Assembly (NCBI GenBank): GCA_036563875.1
Contig: DATCLO010000019.1
Span: 1-64,000 of the forward strand
Length of the DNA: 64,000 bases
Source: ZC4RG29 sp036563875
GTDB taxonomy: Bacteria > Bacteroidota > Bacteroidia > Cytophagales > Cyclobacteriaceae
Direction of reading: 5' to 3'
The notes beneath the pieces are model-generated. The model made no database searches. It was not told where the DNA came from and worked only from the letters and a program-made list of their open reading frames with translations. Positions 25,912-34,410 of this stretch are shown here, piece after piece. The first letter of the stretch is position 1. Every line of letters begins with the position of its first letter. A program made the position numbers and the translations under genes.

Positions 25912-27054
25912 CTAGAGCTTTCTCAGGATATGACCAGCCTCCTCCAAAGTCTCGTCCTTCTTTGCAAAACAAAACCGGAGCAACTGCTGGTTCAGCTGAT
26001 CCTTGTAAAATACAGAAACGGGGATACAGGCGACCTTGTGCTTCTGTGTCATTTCTACGGCCATGTCCATTTCCGGCTTGTCCGACAAGGATTTATAAGA
26101 CACCAGCTGGAAATATGTGCCCCGGCTGGGGATCGGTTCAAACGACGATCCGCGAATTTGTTCAAGGAAAAAGTCGCGCTTCCTCTGGTAAAATGTTCCG
26201 ATTGAATTGTAGTTGGATTCATCCTTCAGATATTCAGACAGTGCCTTCTGGATGGGCGTGTTGATGCTGAAAGTGATGAACTGATGTGTCCTCCTGATTT
26301 CATTAGTGAGCGATTCTGGCGCAACCGTGTACCCGATCTTCCATCCCGTAGCGTGAAACGTTTTTCCAAACGAGAAGACACCAATGCTTTGCGACCGCAA
26401 TGCAGGGTAATGCAAGACACTTTCGTGACGCAGGTCGTCAAAGATGATACGCTCATACGCCTCATCACTCAAGACAATCAACCCGTACCTGAGCGCGAGT
26501 TGTTCCAGTGCCTGCAAGTCCCCGGGAGTGTAAGTCCTTCCCGTCGGATTGTGTGGCGTGTTGATCATGATCATCCGGGTCTTCGAAGTGATCGACTTCT
26601 CTACGAGATCCCAGTCGATAGCAAAGTCGGGTGGCCTGAGTGTGATCCGCACCGGCCTGCCACCGCAGAGCCGCACGGCCGGGTCATACAAATCGTAGGA
26701 TGGATCGAACATGATCACCTCCTCATCCGGGCCGACGAAAGCGGCAATGGAAGAAAACAGCGCTTCAGTTGCGCCTGCGGTGATCGTGATTTCTTTTTCG
26801 GGATTAGGATTGAAACCGTACGAGCTTTTCACTACGGTCGCTACCGAGTGAAGGAGTTCCGGCAGGCCTGCCATCGGCGCGTATTGGTTGTAGCCTTCAT
26901 CCATGTATCGACTTACCAGCGCTGTGAGTCGCTTGTCGACAGGAAAATCGGGGAACCCCTGTGAGAGGTTAATGGCGCCATAGTCGGCAGCCATGCGTGA
27001 CATGACCGTAAAGATTGTCGTTCCGACGTCGGGCAGCTTTGAGCGAAGGTTCAT
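25912..27054 (-). CDS. Methionine/glutamine-type aminotransferase (KAT/YbdL-like)
   Basis: This 380-residue PLP enzyme of aminotransferase fold type I has NLSQGFPDFP near the start, the substrate-region NTPHNPTGRTYT, DEAYERIIFDD with the PLP-contacting Asp/Tyr, and the Schiff-base lysine in SFGKTFHATGWKIGY. SQGFPDFP and FHATGWK(I/L)GY are typical of the methionine aminotransferase YbdL and the kynurenine aminotransferase/glutamine transaminase K group. These enzymes use 4-methylthio-2-oxobutyrate with glutamine as donor, giving methionine and alpha-ketoglutaramate. The next gene downstream is the matching omega-amidase. It starts 31 bases after the def stop. Confidence 0.9.
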   Translation of the reverse strand: MNLRSKLPDVGTTIFTVMSRMAADYGAINLSQGFPDFPVDKRLTALVSRYMDEGYNQYAPMAGLPELLHSVATVVKSSYGFNPNPEKEITITAGATEALFSSIAAFVGPDEEVIMFDPSYDLYDPAVRLCGGRPVRITLRPPDFAIDWDLVEKSITSKTRMIMINTPHNPTGRTYTPGDLQALEQLALRYGLIVLSDEAYERIIFDDLRHESVLHYPALRSQSIGVFSFGKTFHATGWKIGYTVAPESLTNEIRRTHQFITFSINTPIQKALSEYLKDESNYNSIGTFYQRKRDFFLEQIRGSSFEPIPSRGTYFQLVSYKSLSDKPEMDMAVEMTQKHKVACIPVSVFYKDQLNQQLLRFCFAKKDETLEEAGHILRKL

Positions 27055-27085
27055 AGGTGCGGCAGGTCCGGCGGGAACGCCCGGA

Positions 27086-27634
27086 TCACACTTTGTACTT
27101 GATGCGGTATTCGGTTTCGACCTTCCCTTTTGAAATATCGGAAAGTTTGCCTTTCAGGAGCCGCTTCTTTAACGGAGTCAGGTAGTCGATGAACAGTTTG
27201 CCCTCGATGTGATCGTACTCGTGCTGGATGATCCGTGCCTTCATGCCGTCGTACTCTTCTTCGTGAAGGTTCCAGTCCTCGTCATAGTAGCGGATCCGCA
27301 ACTTTTCCTTCCTCGAAACAGGTTCCCGGATGTTCGGGATGCTGAGGCAGCCTTCCTCAAATTCCCAATCGTTGCCCAGCTCTTCGAGGAGTGTAGGATT
27401 AACAAACGCTTTCCTGAAGCCTTCCATTCCGGGCTCGTCCTCCAATCCCGTGCCATCCACGACAAAAAGGCGGATCGACTTGCCGATCTGGGGTGCCGCG
27501 AGGCCTATCCCTTGCGCGTGCTCCATCGTCTCGAACATGTCACGGATTAATTCCTTGAGGTCCGCGCCATGGGTGATCTCGGCTGTCGGCTGTCGCAGTA
27601 CGGGGTCTCCGTATAATACAATGGGGTAAATCAT
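27086..27634 (-). CDS. def: Peptide deformylase
   Basis: The enzyme is 182 residues from the ATG before IYPIVLYGDPVLRQ. It removes the formyl group from the N-terminal methionine of new proteins. All three active-site motifs are present: GIGLAAPQ, EGCLSIP and QHEYDHIEG, giving the Cys and two His metal ligands and the catalytic Glu/Asp position (here HEYDH). A start at 27655 would add seven residues of no family similarity. It follows ruvX by about 70 bases, an order often seen in Bacteroidota. Confidence 0.96.
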   Translation of the reverse strand: MIYPIVLYGDPVLRQPTAEITHGADLKELIRDMFETMEHAQGIGLAAPQIGKSIRLFVVDGTGLEDEPGMEGFRKAFVNPTLLEELGNDWEFEEGCLSIPNIREPVSRKEKLRIRYYDEDWNLHEEEYDGMKARIIQHEYDHIEGKLFIDYLTPLKKRLLKGKLSDISKGKVETEYRIKYKV

Positions 27635-27705
27635 GTCCTTACAGTCTTCCGCCAAAGGTAACGCATATTCGCAAAGATAAAATCCGTAGTCCAGGGGAAC
27701 GGCTG

Positions 27706-28122
27706 TTAGCCCCGGCCTGATTCCAGGAACCCTTGCAGGATTATGGTCGCGCTGATCTTGTCCAGATTCGCCTTGTCCCGGCGGTCCTTTTTCTTCATTC
27801 CCCCAGTGAGCTGTGCGTGTTTCGCGAGGGAGCTGGTAAACCGTTCGTCCACCAGATGGATAGTCTTTTCAGGAAAGGTCTGCCGCAACTGTTCCACAAA
27901 TTTCCGGACCTGGGGGGCAACCGGCGAGTCTGCGTTGGACATCATCCTGGGCATGCCGACAACAAACGCATCCACAGATTCCCTGGCAAGGTAGGCTTTA
28001 AGAAAAGGAAGGAGTTCGGTTGTCGCCACCGTTTCAAGCGGGGTAGAGATGATGCGTAACGGGTCGGTAACGGCGAGGCCGGTCCGCTTCAGTCCATAGT
28101 CGATACCGATCAATCTTCCCAA
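27706..28122 (-). CDS. ruvX: Putative pre-16S rRNA nuclease / Holliday junction resolvase homologue RuvX
   Basis: This 138-residue RNase-H-fold protein begins MGRLIGIDYGLKRTGLAVTD, with the catalytic Asp in GIDYG. It contains VVGMPRMMSN and the C-terminal VDERFTSSLA region with a second acidic cluster, and ends DKANLDKISATIILQGFLE, the family's conserved final acidic helix. The family (YqgF) is involved in 16S rRNA 5' end maturation in E. coli, and is often annotated as a resolvase. Its start overlaps the end of the DHFR-fold gene by 13 bases. Confidence 0.93.
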   Translation of the reverse strand: MGRLIGIDYGLKRTGLAVTDPLRIISTPLETVATTELLPFLKAYLARESVDAFVVGMPRMMSNADSPVAPQVRKFVEQLRQTFPEKTIHLVDERFTSSLAKHAQLTGGMKKKDRRDKANLDKISATIILQGFLESGRG

Positions 28123-28649
28123 GGCCCGGGGCTCTTTCTCCGATATATTAATTGAACGAGGCCGCTGGGGTAGGGAATGGACTCTACCAGTTCGAACGGG
28201 GTGCGATCGCTTTTCCCGAACAGCGGAATTCCGTCACCCAGAAGCAGGGGGTGAACGGACAGGTGCATTTCATCAATGGCGTTGGCTTGTTGGAATTGCG
28301 TCACGATTTCGCCACCTCCGTACAACCAGATGTCCTTGCCGGGTTGGCGCTTTAATTCTTTGACGAAGGCCACGGGATCTTCGTTGACGATGCGCACATT
28401 GTCAAACGCTTTTTTGAGAGTCCTTGAGAATACGATGATCGTTGACCCAGAGGATTCTTCGGAAGATCCGTCTCCAAGATACTGCTGTGACACTTCCCAG
28501 GTCTTGCGTCCCATAATGAACGTGTCGACCCGTTTGTTGAAAGCGGTAAGTCCGTAATCGTTATCTGTAAAGCACCAATCGTACTCGCCATTGGGACCGG
28601 CAATATAGCCGTCGATGGTGACCGCAAGGTTAAGCAGAACTTGTCGCAT
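28110..28649 (-). CDS. Dihydrofolate reductase-fold (RibD C-terminal-like) reductase
   Basis: This 179-residue protein starts MRQVLLNLAVTIDGYIAGPNGE, has FIMGRKTWEV, and ends its fold with KDIWLYGGGEIVTQF and HLSVHPLLLGDGIPLF. These are hallmarks of the RibD C-terminal-like branch of the dihydrofolate-reductase superfamily. Such proteins are NADPH-dependent reductases, but the substrate of these stand-alone members is mostly unknown, so this is not called folA. It lies between the hemerythrin gene (8 bases upstream) and ruvX (13-base overlap), suggesting an operon. Confidence 0.9.
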   Translation of the reverse strand: MRQVLLNLAVTIDGYIAGPNGEYDWCFTDNDYGLTAFNKRVDTFIMGRKTWEVSQQYLGDGSSEESSGSTIIVFSRTLKKAFDNVRIVNEDPVAFVKELKRQPGKDIWLYGGGEIVTQFQQANAIDEMHLSVHPLLLGDGIPLFGKSDRTPFELVESIPYPSGLVQLIYRRKSPGPWED

Positions 28650-28657
28650 TGCGGATT

Positions 28658-29413
28658 TCAGTTGAAGCGGGTCTTTTCAAAAAAGAGTTGCTTCACCCTG
28701 TTCTCCAGGGCCATTGCCTTCGGGAACAAAATTTCGTTTTCGATCCGTGCGTGCGTGATCAGGCTCTTCTCAAACTCCTGAAGTTCCTGGAAGATGACGC
28801 GTATGTGGAGAGGAGCGCTGCGATCAAGTGTGTAATCGTTGGTAATCCTCCGGATACCTTCCATTTCATCATCGTGCGCTTCGTGCTCGACGGAAAGCTT
28901 GTGGATAGAATTTTTCTCCAGCTCGTAGTAGAGCTTCGATGGATTGGCCTTTCCTTTAAGCGCCCGCTCGAGCAACCGGATGTAACTGAATAACGTGTCT
29001 TCCTCTTCGTAAATGTGCTCGATAAAGTCTTCTACAAAAAGAGGGAACACCAGCTTCAAGTCTTTTTCCAGGTGGATGTAGTCGGGGTGGTTGGCCCGGA
29101 ATGACTCTACAAGCCGTCCGATGTATGGCAACTTGTGCTTTATAAAAAGGAAGTGTGCGTGCTTCAGGTATTCGATGATCAGGTCGAGGGGGTAGTCGAC
29201 AAGCGGAAGCTGGGCCTCCTGGAGGAGGGTGGGCGATTCAAGTTCCCGGATTACCTGGTCGAGTTTCAGGTTCCTTTCCCGGCAGACCTGTTCAAGCGTG
29301 TGTCCGGAATACTCGTAGAAACGGACACCCAGGTAATACAGTACGTAGCCATGCACGTAGTTCTCGTCTACTAGTTCGCCAATGCTCTTTTCCCTGAAGG
29401 CCGATTTTTCCAT
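28658..29413 (-). CDS. Hemerythrin-domain di-iron protein (ScdA/RIC-like)
   Basis: This 251-residue protein has a short N-terminal domain (about 5-55) resembling ScdA_N, and a hemerythrin helical bundle. Probable iron ligands lie in KHAHFLFIKHKLP, DFIEHIYEEEDTLF, SVEHEAHDDEM and ITHARIENEILFPKA. RIC proteins repair iron-sulfur clusters after nitrosative or oxidative damage. The ScdA_N part lacks the Cys-Cys-Gly-Gly motif of classic RIC; the equivalent segment reads FYEYSGHTLEQVC. A repair role is therefore uncertain, and an oxygen- or NO-sensing role is equally possible. The in-frame start at 29437 adds eight residues without family support. Confidence 0.85.
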   Translation of the reverse strand: MEKSAFREKSIGELVDENYVHGYVLYYLGVRFYEYSGHTLEQVCRERNLKLDQVIRELESPTLLQEAQLPLVDYPLDLIIEYLKHAHFLFIKHKLPYIGRLVESFRANHPDYIHLEKDLKLVFPLFVEDFIEHIYEEEDTLFSYIRLLERALKGKANPSKLYYELEKNSIHKLSVEHEAHDDEMEGIRRITNDYTLDRSAPLHIRVIFQELQEFEKSLITHARIENEILFPKAMALENRVKQLFFEKTRFN

Positions 29414-29605
29414 ACTGCAACGGGTAAAGATAGGCAATCGCTTTAAAATTTATGCGCTTAATCATTGCCAAATGAAATCTGTCTGATTTTTGTCTCTTTC
29501 CATTGCGGCATAGACTATTTTTGATTTTTGGCGCGATGGGTTGCCGCAAAGAATGAATTTGCGCGTGATTTCGTTGATTATTAATTAGAACGGCATTATT
29601 GGCGT

Positions 29606-31219
29606 ATGGAGATTTCGAACACGAAGAGTCAGATCCGGCTTCCTTTCGTCCTTTTTGCGGGCCTGGCGGCAGGAGTACTCGTTGGCGCCACATTTGGAAA
29701 AAGAGACGACGCGGACGTCGACCCGGAGGTAAGGAAATTCCGGGAGGTACTTACACAAATCAAGGAGTCGTACGTAGACGAGGTAAATACGCATGACCTT
29801 GTCGAGGAGACACTCCAGGACATGCTGTCGAAACTCGATCCGCACTCTGCCTACATTCCGGCCAGGGATCGCGAGCGCGCCAACGAAGACTTGCGTGGCA
29901 ACTTTGATGGCATCGGGATCGAATTCCGGATCTTCAACGATACGATCGTCGTGGTATCACCCCTCAGCGGGGGACCGTCTGAGGCCGTAGGCATACTTTC
30001 AGGTGACAAGATCATCCGCGTCGACACCATGAACGTCGGCGGTATCGGCATCACCAACGAAGATGTCATGCGATACCTGAAAGGGCCAAAGGGCACGGAA
30101 GTCCAGGTAGGAGTCTTGCGAGGTAAACAGGAACTCGTGTTCAACATCGTTCGCGACAAGATTCCACAATATTCCGTTGACGCTGCCTACATGATCGACG
30201 ATGAGATCGGCTACATCAAGGTGAGCCGGTTCGCTGCGACGACCTACGAGGAGTTCACAAAGGCAATACGAAAGCTTAAGGAGCAGGGCATGAAGAAACT
30301 AGTCTTCGACCTGCAGGGTAATCCGGGAGGTTACCTCAACATCGCCATTGACATTGCCGACGAATTCCTTCCTGCATCACGTCGCATCGTATATACGAAA
30401 GGCAACAACAGCCGCTACGATCAATCGGCAAATGCAACGTCGCGTGGCAGCTTTGAGAATGGCGATCTCATTGTCCTTGTAAACGAGGGAAGCGCTTCGG
30501 CATCGGAGATTGTTGCAGGAGCGTTGCAGGACAATGACCGTGCGCTCATCGTGGGCAGACGCAGTTTCGGGAAGGGTCTTGTGCAAAGTCCTTTCGACCT
30601 CAGTGACGGCTCTGAAATACGACTAACCATATCGAGGTACTATACACCCAGCGGCCGCTCTATCCAAAAACCTTATGATGACGAACAGGCCTATGCACGC
30701 GACATCATCAGCAGGTACAACCACGGGGAGTTCTTCCACGCCGACAGCATTCACCTGAACGATTCGCTCAAGTACCTGACACTCAAAGGGCGGTCGGTCT
30801 ATGGCGGCGGAGGAATCATGCCGGATTATTTCGTTCCGCTCGACACCTCGCTGAACAGTCATTATCTCAATGAACTGTACTCGACGTATGCCATGTTCGA
30901 GTATGCCTTCTACTATGCTGAAAAGCACAAGAAGGAACTTGAGGACATGGGATACGAAAACTACAGGCGGAACTTTGTCGTGACAGATAAGATGCTGGAA
31001 GAACTTGTGCAGGTAGGCGTGCGGAACAAGGCACGTCCCGACTATGCCGAACTACGGAAGAAGAAACGCCTCTTCCAGATCCACCTCAAGGCACAGATTG
31101 CGAAAGGTGTGTGGAAGAACGACGGCTACTATCCGATCTTCAACGAGACAAATGAAATTCTCCAGCAGGCACTCAGGTTATTCGACCAAGCGCCTGAGAT
31201 GGACCGCATGGACATGTAA
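29606..31219 (+). CDS. S41-family C-terminal processing protease
   Basis: This 537-residue protein is anchored by an N-terminal membrane helix (about 9-27, RLPFVLFAGLAAGVLVGATF). A PDZ domain follows (about 85-165), then the S41 catalytic core with EGSASASEIVAGALQD (nucleophile Ser) and GRRSFGKGLVQ (general-base Lys). The last ~120 residues are a helical extension common in Bacteroidota CtpA-like proteases. It acts in the periplasm on envelope proteins; the substrate is not known. It is transcribed away from the hemerythrin gene and lies upstream of hmgA, with a 65-base gap. Confidence 0.95.
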   Translation: MEISNTKSQIRLPFVLFAGLAAGVLVGATFGKRDDADVDPEVRKFREVLTQIKESYVDEVNTHDLVEETLQDMLSKLDPHSAYIPARDRERANEDLRGNFDGIGIEFRIFNDTIVVVSPLSGGPSEAVGILSGDKIIRVDTMNVGGIGITNEDVMRYLKGPKGTEVQVGVLRGKQELVFNIVRDKIPQYSVDAAYMIDDEIGYIKVSRFAATTYEEFTKAIRKLKEQGMKKLVFDLQGNPGGYLNIAIDIADEFLPASRRIVYTKGNNSRYDQSANATSRGSFENGDLIVLVNEGSASASEIVAGALQDNDRALIVGRRSFGKGLVQSPFDLSDGSEIRLTISRYYTPSGRSIQKPYDDEQAYARDIISRYNHGEFFHADSIHLNDSLKYLTLKGRSVYGGGGIMPDYFVPLDTSLNSHYLNELYSTYAMFEYAFYYAEKHKKELEDMGYENYRRNFVVTDKMLEELVQVGVRNKARPDYAELRKKKRLFQIHLKAQIAKGVWKNDGYYPIFNETNEILQQALRLFDQAPEMDRMDM

Positions 31220-31284
31220 ACGTCGGCAGCTCCTCAGGTTGTAAGGCCGATTCCTTATCTTGAAGCATTATTAACCTGAACGCT

Positions 31285-32475
31285 ATGTACTACTATCGAC
31301 TGGGGCGCGTGCCGCCTAAACGGCATACCCAATTTCGCCAACCGGACAACAGCCTATACCGCGAAGAGGTGGTCAGTTCAAAAGGCTTCTCCGGAATTTA
31401 TTCTATCCTCTATCATATCAATCCGCCTACGCGCGTGCGCGCAGTAGGCGAGTCGGTGCCCTATGGGCCGCGACTGCTCACTGACTACAGACTCCGTCAT
31501 ACCCATCTCAATACGTCCGGCGTAGAAACTACGGGCGACGATTATTTGTCTGCGAGAAAAGTTTTGCTCGCAAACTCAGATTGCGCCCTCTCCATCTGCG
31601 CGCCTTCTCAGCGTAAGATGGATTACTTCTACAAAAATGCAGAGGGCGACGAAGTGCTGTTTGTTCACGACGGTGAGGGTGTGCTCTACTCTCCTTTCGG
31701 AAGGCTCACGTTCCGAAAAGGAGATTATGTCGTAATCCCGCGTACTGTGATCTACAGGATAGAATTTGCCGAGGGCCCGCTTCGCCTTCTTATCATCGAG
31801 TCAGCGTCTCCCATCGAAACCGTTCGGCGATACCGGAATGAACTAGGTCAGCTGCTTGAGCACTCGCCTTATTGCGAACGTGACATAAGGCCGCCTGAAG
31901 AACTCGTCACCGATCCTGATCGTCGCGACTGGCTGATCAAGATCAAGAAGCAGGGTTATCTTCACAGTTATCACTATGATTTTAGCCCGATGGATCTGGT
32001 GGGTTGGGATGGCTTTCTCTGGCCCTATGCGTTCTCTATTCACGACTTCGAACCGATCACGGGACGCATCCATCAACCACCGCCAGTCCACCAAACATTC
32101 CAGGGCCACAACTTTGTAATCTGCTCGTTCGTGCCGCGTCTTTTCGACTATCATCCTCTTGCAATTCCTGCTCCGTACAATCACAGCAACATCGACAGCG
32201 ATGAAGTGTTGTACTACGCCGAGGGCAACTTCATGAGCAGAAGAGGCATCGAAAGAGGCAGCTTTACACTACACCCTGGCGGCCTGCCGCACGGCCCGCA
32301 TCCCGGCACGGTAGAGAAGAGCATTGGCGCCAAGGCCACGGAAGAGCTTGCCGTTATGATCGATACTTTTCGCCCGCTGCATCTTACGGAGGATGCGCTG
32401 CAGTTCGTGGACGCCAAATATCCGATGAGCTGGACGGAGGAGGATTCGGGGTTTAATGAGGTGAATGCACCGTAG
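31285..32475 (+). CDS. hmgA: Homogentisate 1,2-dioxygenase
   Basis: This 396-residue cupin-fold iron enzyme opens the ring of homogentisate to maleylacetoacetate in tyrosine and phenylalanine breakdown. The start MYYYRLGRVPPKRHTQFR is typical of the shorter bacterial form. The iron-site region is seen in PYNHSNIDSDEVLYY and in the downstream GGLPHGPHPG, which correspond to the His/Glu and His ligands of the family. No hppD or other catabolic genes are adjacent, so the pathway is dispersed in this genome. The gene is followed by a strong inverted repeat that may terminate it. Confidence 0.93.
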   Translation: MYYYRLGRVPPKRHTQFRQPDNSLYREEVVSSKGFSGIYSILYHINPPTRVRAVGESVPYGPRLLTDYRLRHTHLNTSGVETTGDDYLSARKVLLANSDCALSICAPSQRKMDYFYKNAEGDEVLFVHDGEGVLYSPFGRLTFRKGDYVVIPRTVIYRIEFAEGPLRLLIIESASPIETVRRYRNELGQLLEHSPYCERDIRPPEELVTDPDRRDWLIKIKKQGYLHSYHYDFSPMDLVGWDGFLWPYAFSIHDFEPITGRIHQPPPVHQTFQGHNFVICSFVPRLFDYHPLAIPAPYNHSNIDSDEVLYYAEGNFMSRRGIERGSFTLHPGGLPHGPHPGTVEKSIGAKATEELAVMIDTFRPLHLTEDALQFVDAKYPMSWTEEDSGFNEVNAP

Positions 32476-32482
32476 AGCTATG

Positions 32483-32526
32483 TGTTCCATGTGGTTCCAA
32501 CAAAATTTTTGGAACCACATAGAACA
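32483..32526 (+). repeat. Large inverted repeat with TATGTG units after hmgA
   Basis: Arms at 32483-32498 and 32511-32526 pair over 16 bases with one mismatch, around a 12-base AT-rich loop (aacaaaattttt). The hairpin sits 8 bases after the hmgA stop and could terminate hmgA. On the minus strand the right side reads as a run of TATGTG-containing units (TTATGTGACC, TATGTGACCC, then CTATGTGGTTCC), and the direct repeat GGTCACATA occurs twice at 32532-32548. It looks like a dispersed intergenic repeat family, not a plain terminator, since no T-run follows the stem. Confidence 0.7.
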
Positions 32527-32601
32527 ATTAGGGTCACATAGGTCACATAAGGATAACCGGTATTCAATAATCAGTAGTTGGCGGCGGTCGCCATTTCAAG
32601 G

Positions 32602-32826
32602 TTATGTTCTTGGTTTTTTCCGTTCGCGGCTGAGGCTGAAATACAGTAGGGCGCCGAGGAGGTTTAGGAAGATAATCATGAGCAGCCAGATGGCCTTGTC
32701 GTAGGGTCGTTTGAATTTGCTTCGTATGACATCAATGATTGCAATGATCGGCACGATGATCGCCAGCGCAATGAAGACGTAGATGATGATCCATTCGGTA
32801 CTTAGCGGCAATTCAGAGAAATCCAT
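32602..32826 (-). CDS. Small PLDc_N-type membrane protein
   Basis: This 74-residue protein has two membrane helices (about 12-33 and 45-64) separated by a short basic loop, DVIRSKFKRPYDKAIW. It ends in a basic tail (SLSRERKKPRT). The KxxYDKAIWLLMIIFLNLLGALLYF block matches the PLDc N-terminal (phospholipase D nuclease N-terminal) family of tiny membrane proteins. The name comes from fusion partners; these stand-alone proteins have no catalytic residues, and their function is unknown. The gene is the last of the minus-strand group beginning with the TonB-dependent receptor, 51 bases beyond the purN end. Confidence 0.75.
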   Translation of the reverse strand: MDFSELPLSTEWIIIYVFIALAIIVPIIAIIDVIRSKFKRPYDKAIWLLMIIFLNLLGALLYFSLSRERKKPRT

Positions 32827-32877
32827 ATCGTGCGTTTTATGAGCATAGTGCGAATGGCTCTGTCAGGTATCGGCAAG

Positions 32878-33453
32878 TTAATGGTTATTAATCCATTTTT
32901 CAATCACTCTCGGATAATGGTAGTGCTCCAGCCGATGCACTTTTTCAGCGATGGACTCTGGCGAATCGTCGACATCTATCTCACAGGAAGTCTGAAAGAT
33001 TACGGGACCTTCGTCATACGCGGGTGTGACTTCGTGAATGGTGATGCCGGTCTTCGAATCGCCCGAGGCTTTTACAGCTTCGTGAACGCGCATGCCGTAC
33101 ATTCCCTTTCCGCCGTACGACGGCAGCAACGCGGGATGTATGTTCACAATGCGTGATGGGTACATCTGAAGAAGATTGTCAGGCACAAGCCACAGAAACC
33201 CAGCGAGAACAAGGTGTGAGATGCCCATGTCGCGAAGGATATCGGCAACGCGCTCGGTGTTGTAGAAGTCATGCCGGTTGAAGACAACAGTGGGAATGCC
33301 ATGTTTGCGAGCACGTTCGAGAACAAAGGCCTTTGGATTATTTGACAACACAACCGCTACTGAGATCGAGGGATGATCCCTGAAATAGTTGATGATGGCT
33401 TCTGCATTGGTTCCGCTCGCGGAGGCGAGGATGGCAATTCGGGCGTTCTGCAT
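32878..33453 (-). CDS. purN: Phosphoribosylglycinamide formyltransferase
   Basis: This 191-residue enzyme transfers a formyl group from 10-formyl-THF to GAR in purine synthesis. It begins MQNARIAILASASGTNAEAI (phosphate-binding loop). It has the catalytic region IVNIHPALLPSYGGKGMYG and the downstream DSKTGITIHEVTPAYDEGPVI with the conserved His and Asp. An in-frame start at 33495 would add 14 residues and overlap the prenyltransferase stop; the ATG at 33453 starts the conserved strand directly. It lies about 43 bases after the UbiA-family gene, and purH is elsewhere in the window. Confidence 0.95.
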   Translation of the reverse strand: MQNARIAILASASGTNAEAIINYFRDHPSISVAVVLSNNPKAFVLERARKHGIPTVVFNRHDFYNTERVADILRDMGISHLVLAGFLWLVPDNLLQMYPSRIVNIHPALLPSYGGKGMYGMRVHEAVKASGDSKTGITIHEVTPAYDEGPVIFQTSCEIDVDDSPESIAEKVHRLEHYHYPRVIEKWINNH

Positions 33454-33496
33454 TGCGCAAAAGAAAGGAATCCGCGGCAGAGGGCAAAATGTCACC

Positions 33497-34375
33497 TCAA
33501 ACGAATGCCATGCTGATAATCCCCAGCACGAGAATGACCTTGCAGAAAGTGCTGATCCAGGTAAACTCCTTCTTCATGTCTGCCCTTAACAGCCAGATGG
33601 CAAGCAGCGACACGGGAGCGAACAGAAACAGCGCGAAGTAGTATAACGGCAGCTGAGTGTATGAGCGATTGAGTATCACCACGCTGGTAAGAAATACAAT
33701 CAGGATCAGGAAGATCACGGCCTTTGTCCGTCGAATACCGAGGAGGATGGGCAGCGTGCGGCATCCGAAGGTGTTATCGCCTTTCAGGTCTTCCATGTCC
33801 TTGACGATTTCACGAACGAGGGTCATGAAGAACGCGAACAACGCGTAGATCCATATCAGACTGTGATGCGGATAAAATAGTGCGTCGACAACAAGGATGC
33901 TGAGTCCTGTGAGGAGCGCCACGGCTACATTGCCAATGAACGGCTTTCTCTTCAGTGTATTCGAATACAGCCAGAGCAGCCACACGGAGAACAGGTTCAC
34001 AGCCCCGATCCAGAGCGACAGGTAAGCGCCGATGGCGATTCCTACCGCAGAGAATACGGTGTGAAGCAGAAGCGCGTAGCGGCGACCGATGCTTCGTCCC
34101 ACCACTACCCGTTCGGGCTTGTTGATGAGGTCGATTTTGACGTCGTAGTAGTCGTTGATGATGTAGCCCGCTGCTGCAACGAGGAGCGTCGACAATGTGA
34201 GAAGTGCCAGCCTCGGATTGAGGACAACGTCTTCATCAACCAGGTAAGCAGCCGTGAAATATTGCGCCAGGGCAATGATCAGCAGATTCCACACCCGCGT
34301 CAGGCGCAGAAGCGATGCAGTAAAGTCCTTTGCCTTGGCAATTGCGGCTTGCATGGCGTTGTCTCCGGATGACAA
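33497..34375 (-). CDS. UbiA-family prenyltransferase (geranylgeranylglycerol-phosphate type)
   Basis: This 292-residue membrane protein has about eight helices and both Asp-rich motifs of the UbiA superfamily: NDYYDVKIDLINKP and DMEDLKGDNTFGCRTLP. In Bacteroidota this subfamily is usually annotated as geranylgeranylglycerol-phosphate geranylgeranyltransferase, the archaeal ether-lipid enzyme, but its product in bacteria is not settled. It lacks linkage to menaquinone genes, so menA is less likely. An internal ATG at 34354 gives a start (MQAAIAKAKDF) nearer the first helix and is an equally good choice. It starts 35 bases after the TonB-dependent receptor stop. Confidence 0.85.
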   Translation of the reverse strand: MSSGDNAMQAAIAKAKDFTASLLRLTRVWNLLIIALAQYFTAAYLVDEDVVLNPRLALLTLSTLLVAAAGYIINDYYDVKIDLINKPERVVVGRSIGRRYALLLHTVFSAVGIAIGAYLSLWIGAVNLFSVWLLWLYSNTLKRKPFIGNVAVALLTGLSILVVDALFYPHHSLIWIYALFAFFMTLVREIVKDMEDLKGDNTFGCRTLPILLGIRRTKAVIFLILIVFLTSVVILNRSYTQLPLYYFALFLFAPVSLLAIWLLRADMKKEFTWISTFCKVILVLGIISMAFV

Positions 34376-34410
34376 AAGTAAGACAACGCGGATTGATTTG
34401 CGATTAATCC

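Noticed and set aside
26284..26964. 226-codon open frame on the plus strand
   Set aside because: Antisense to the aminotransferase gene; a shadow of its codon use.
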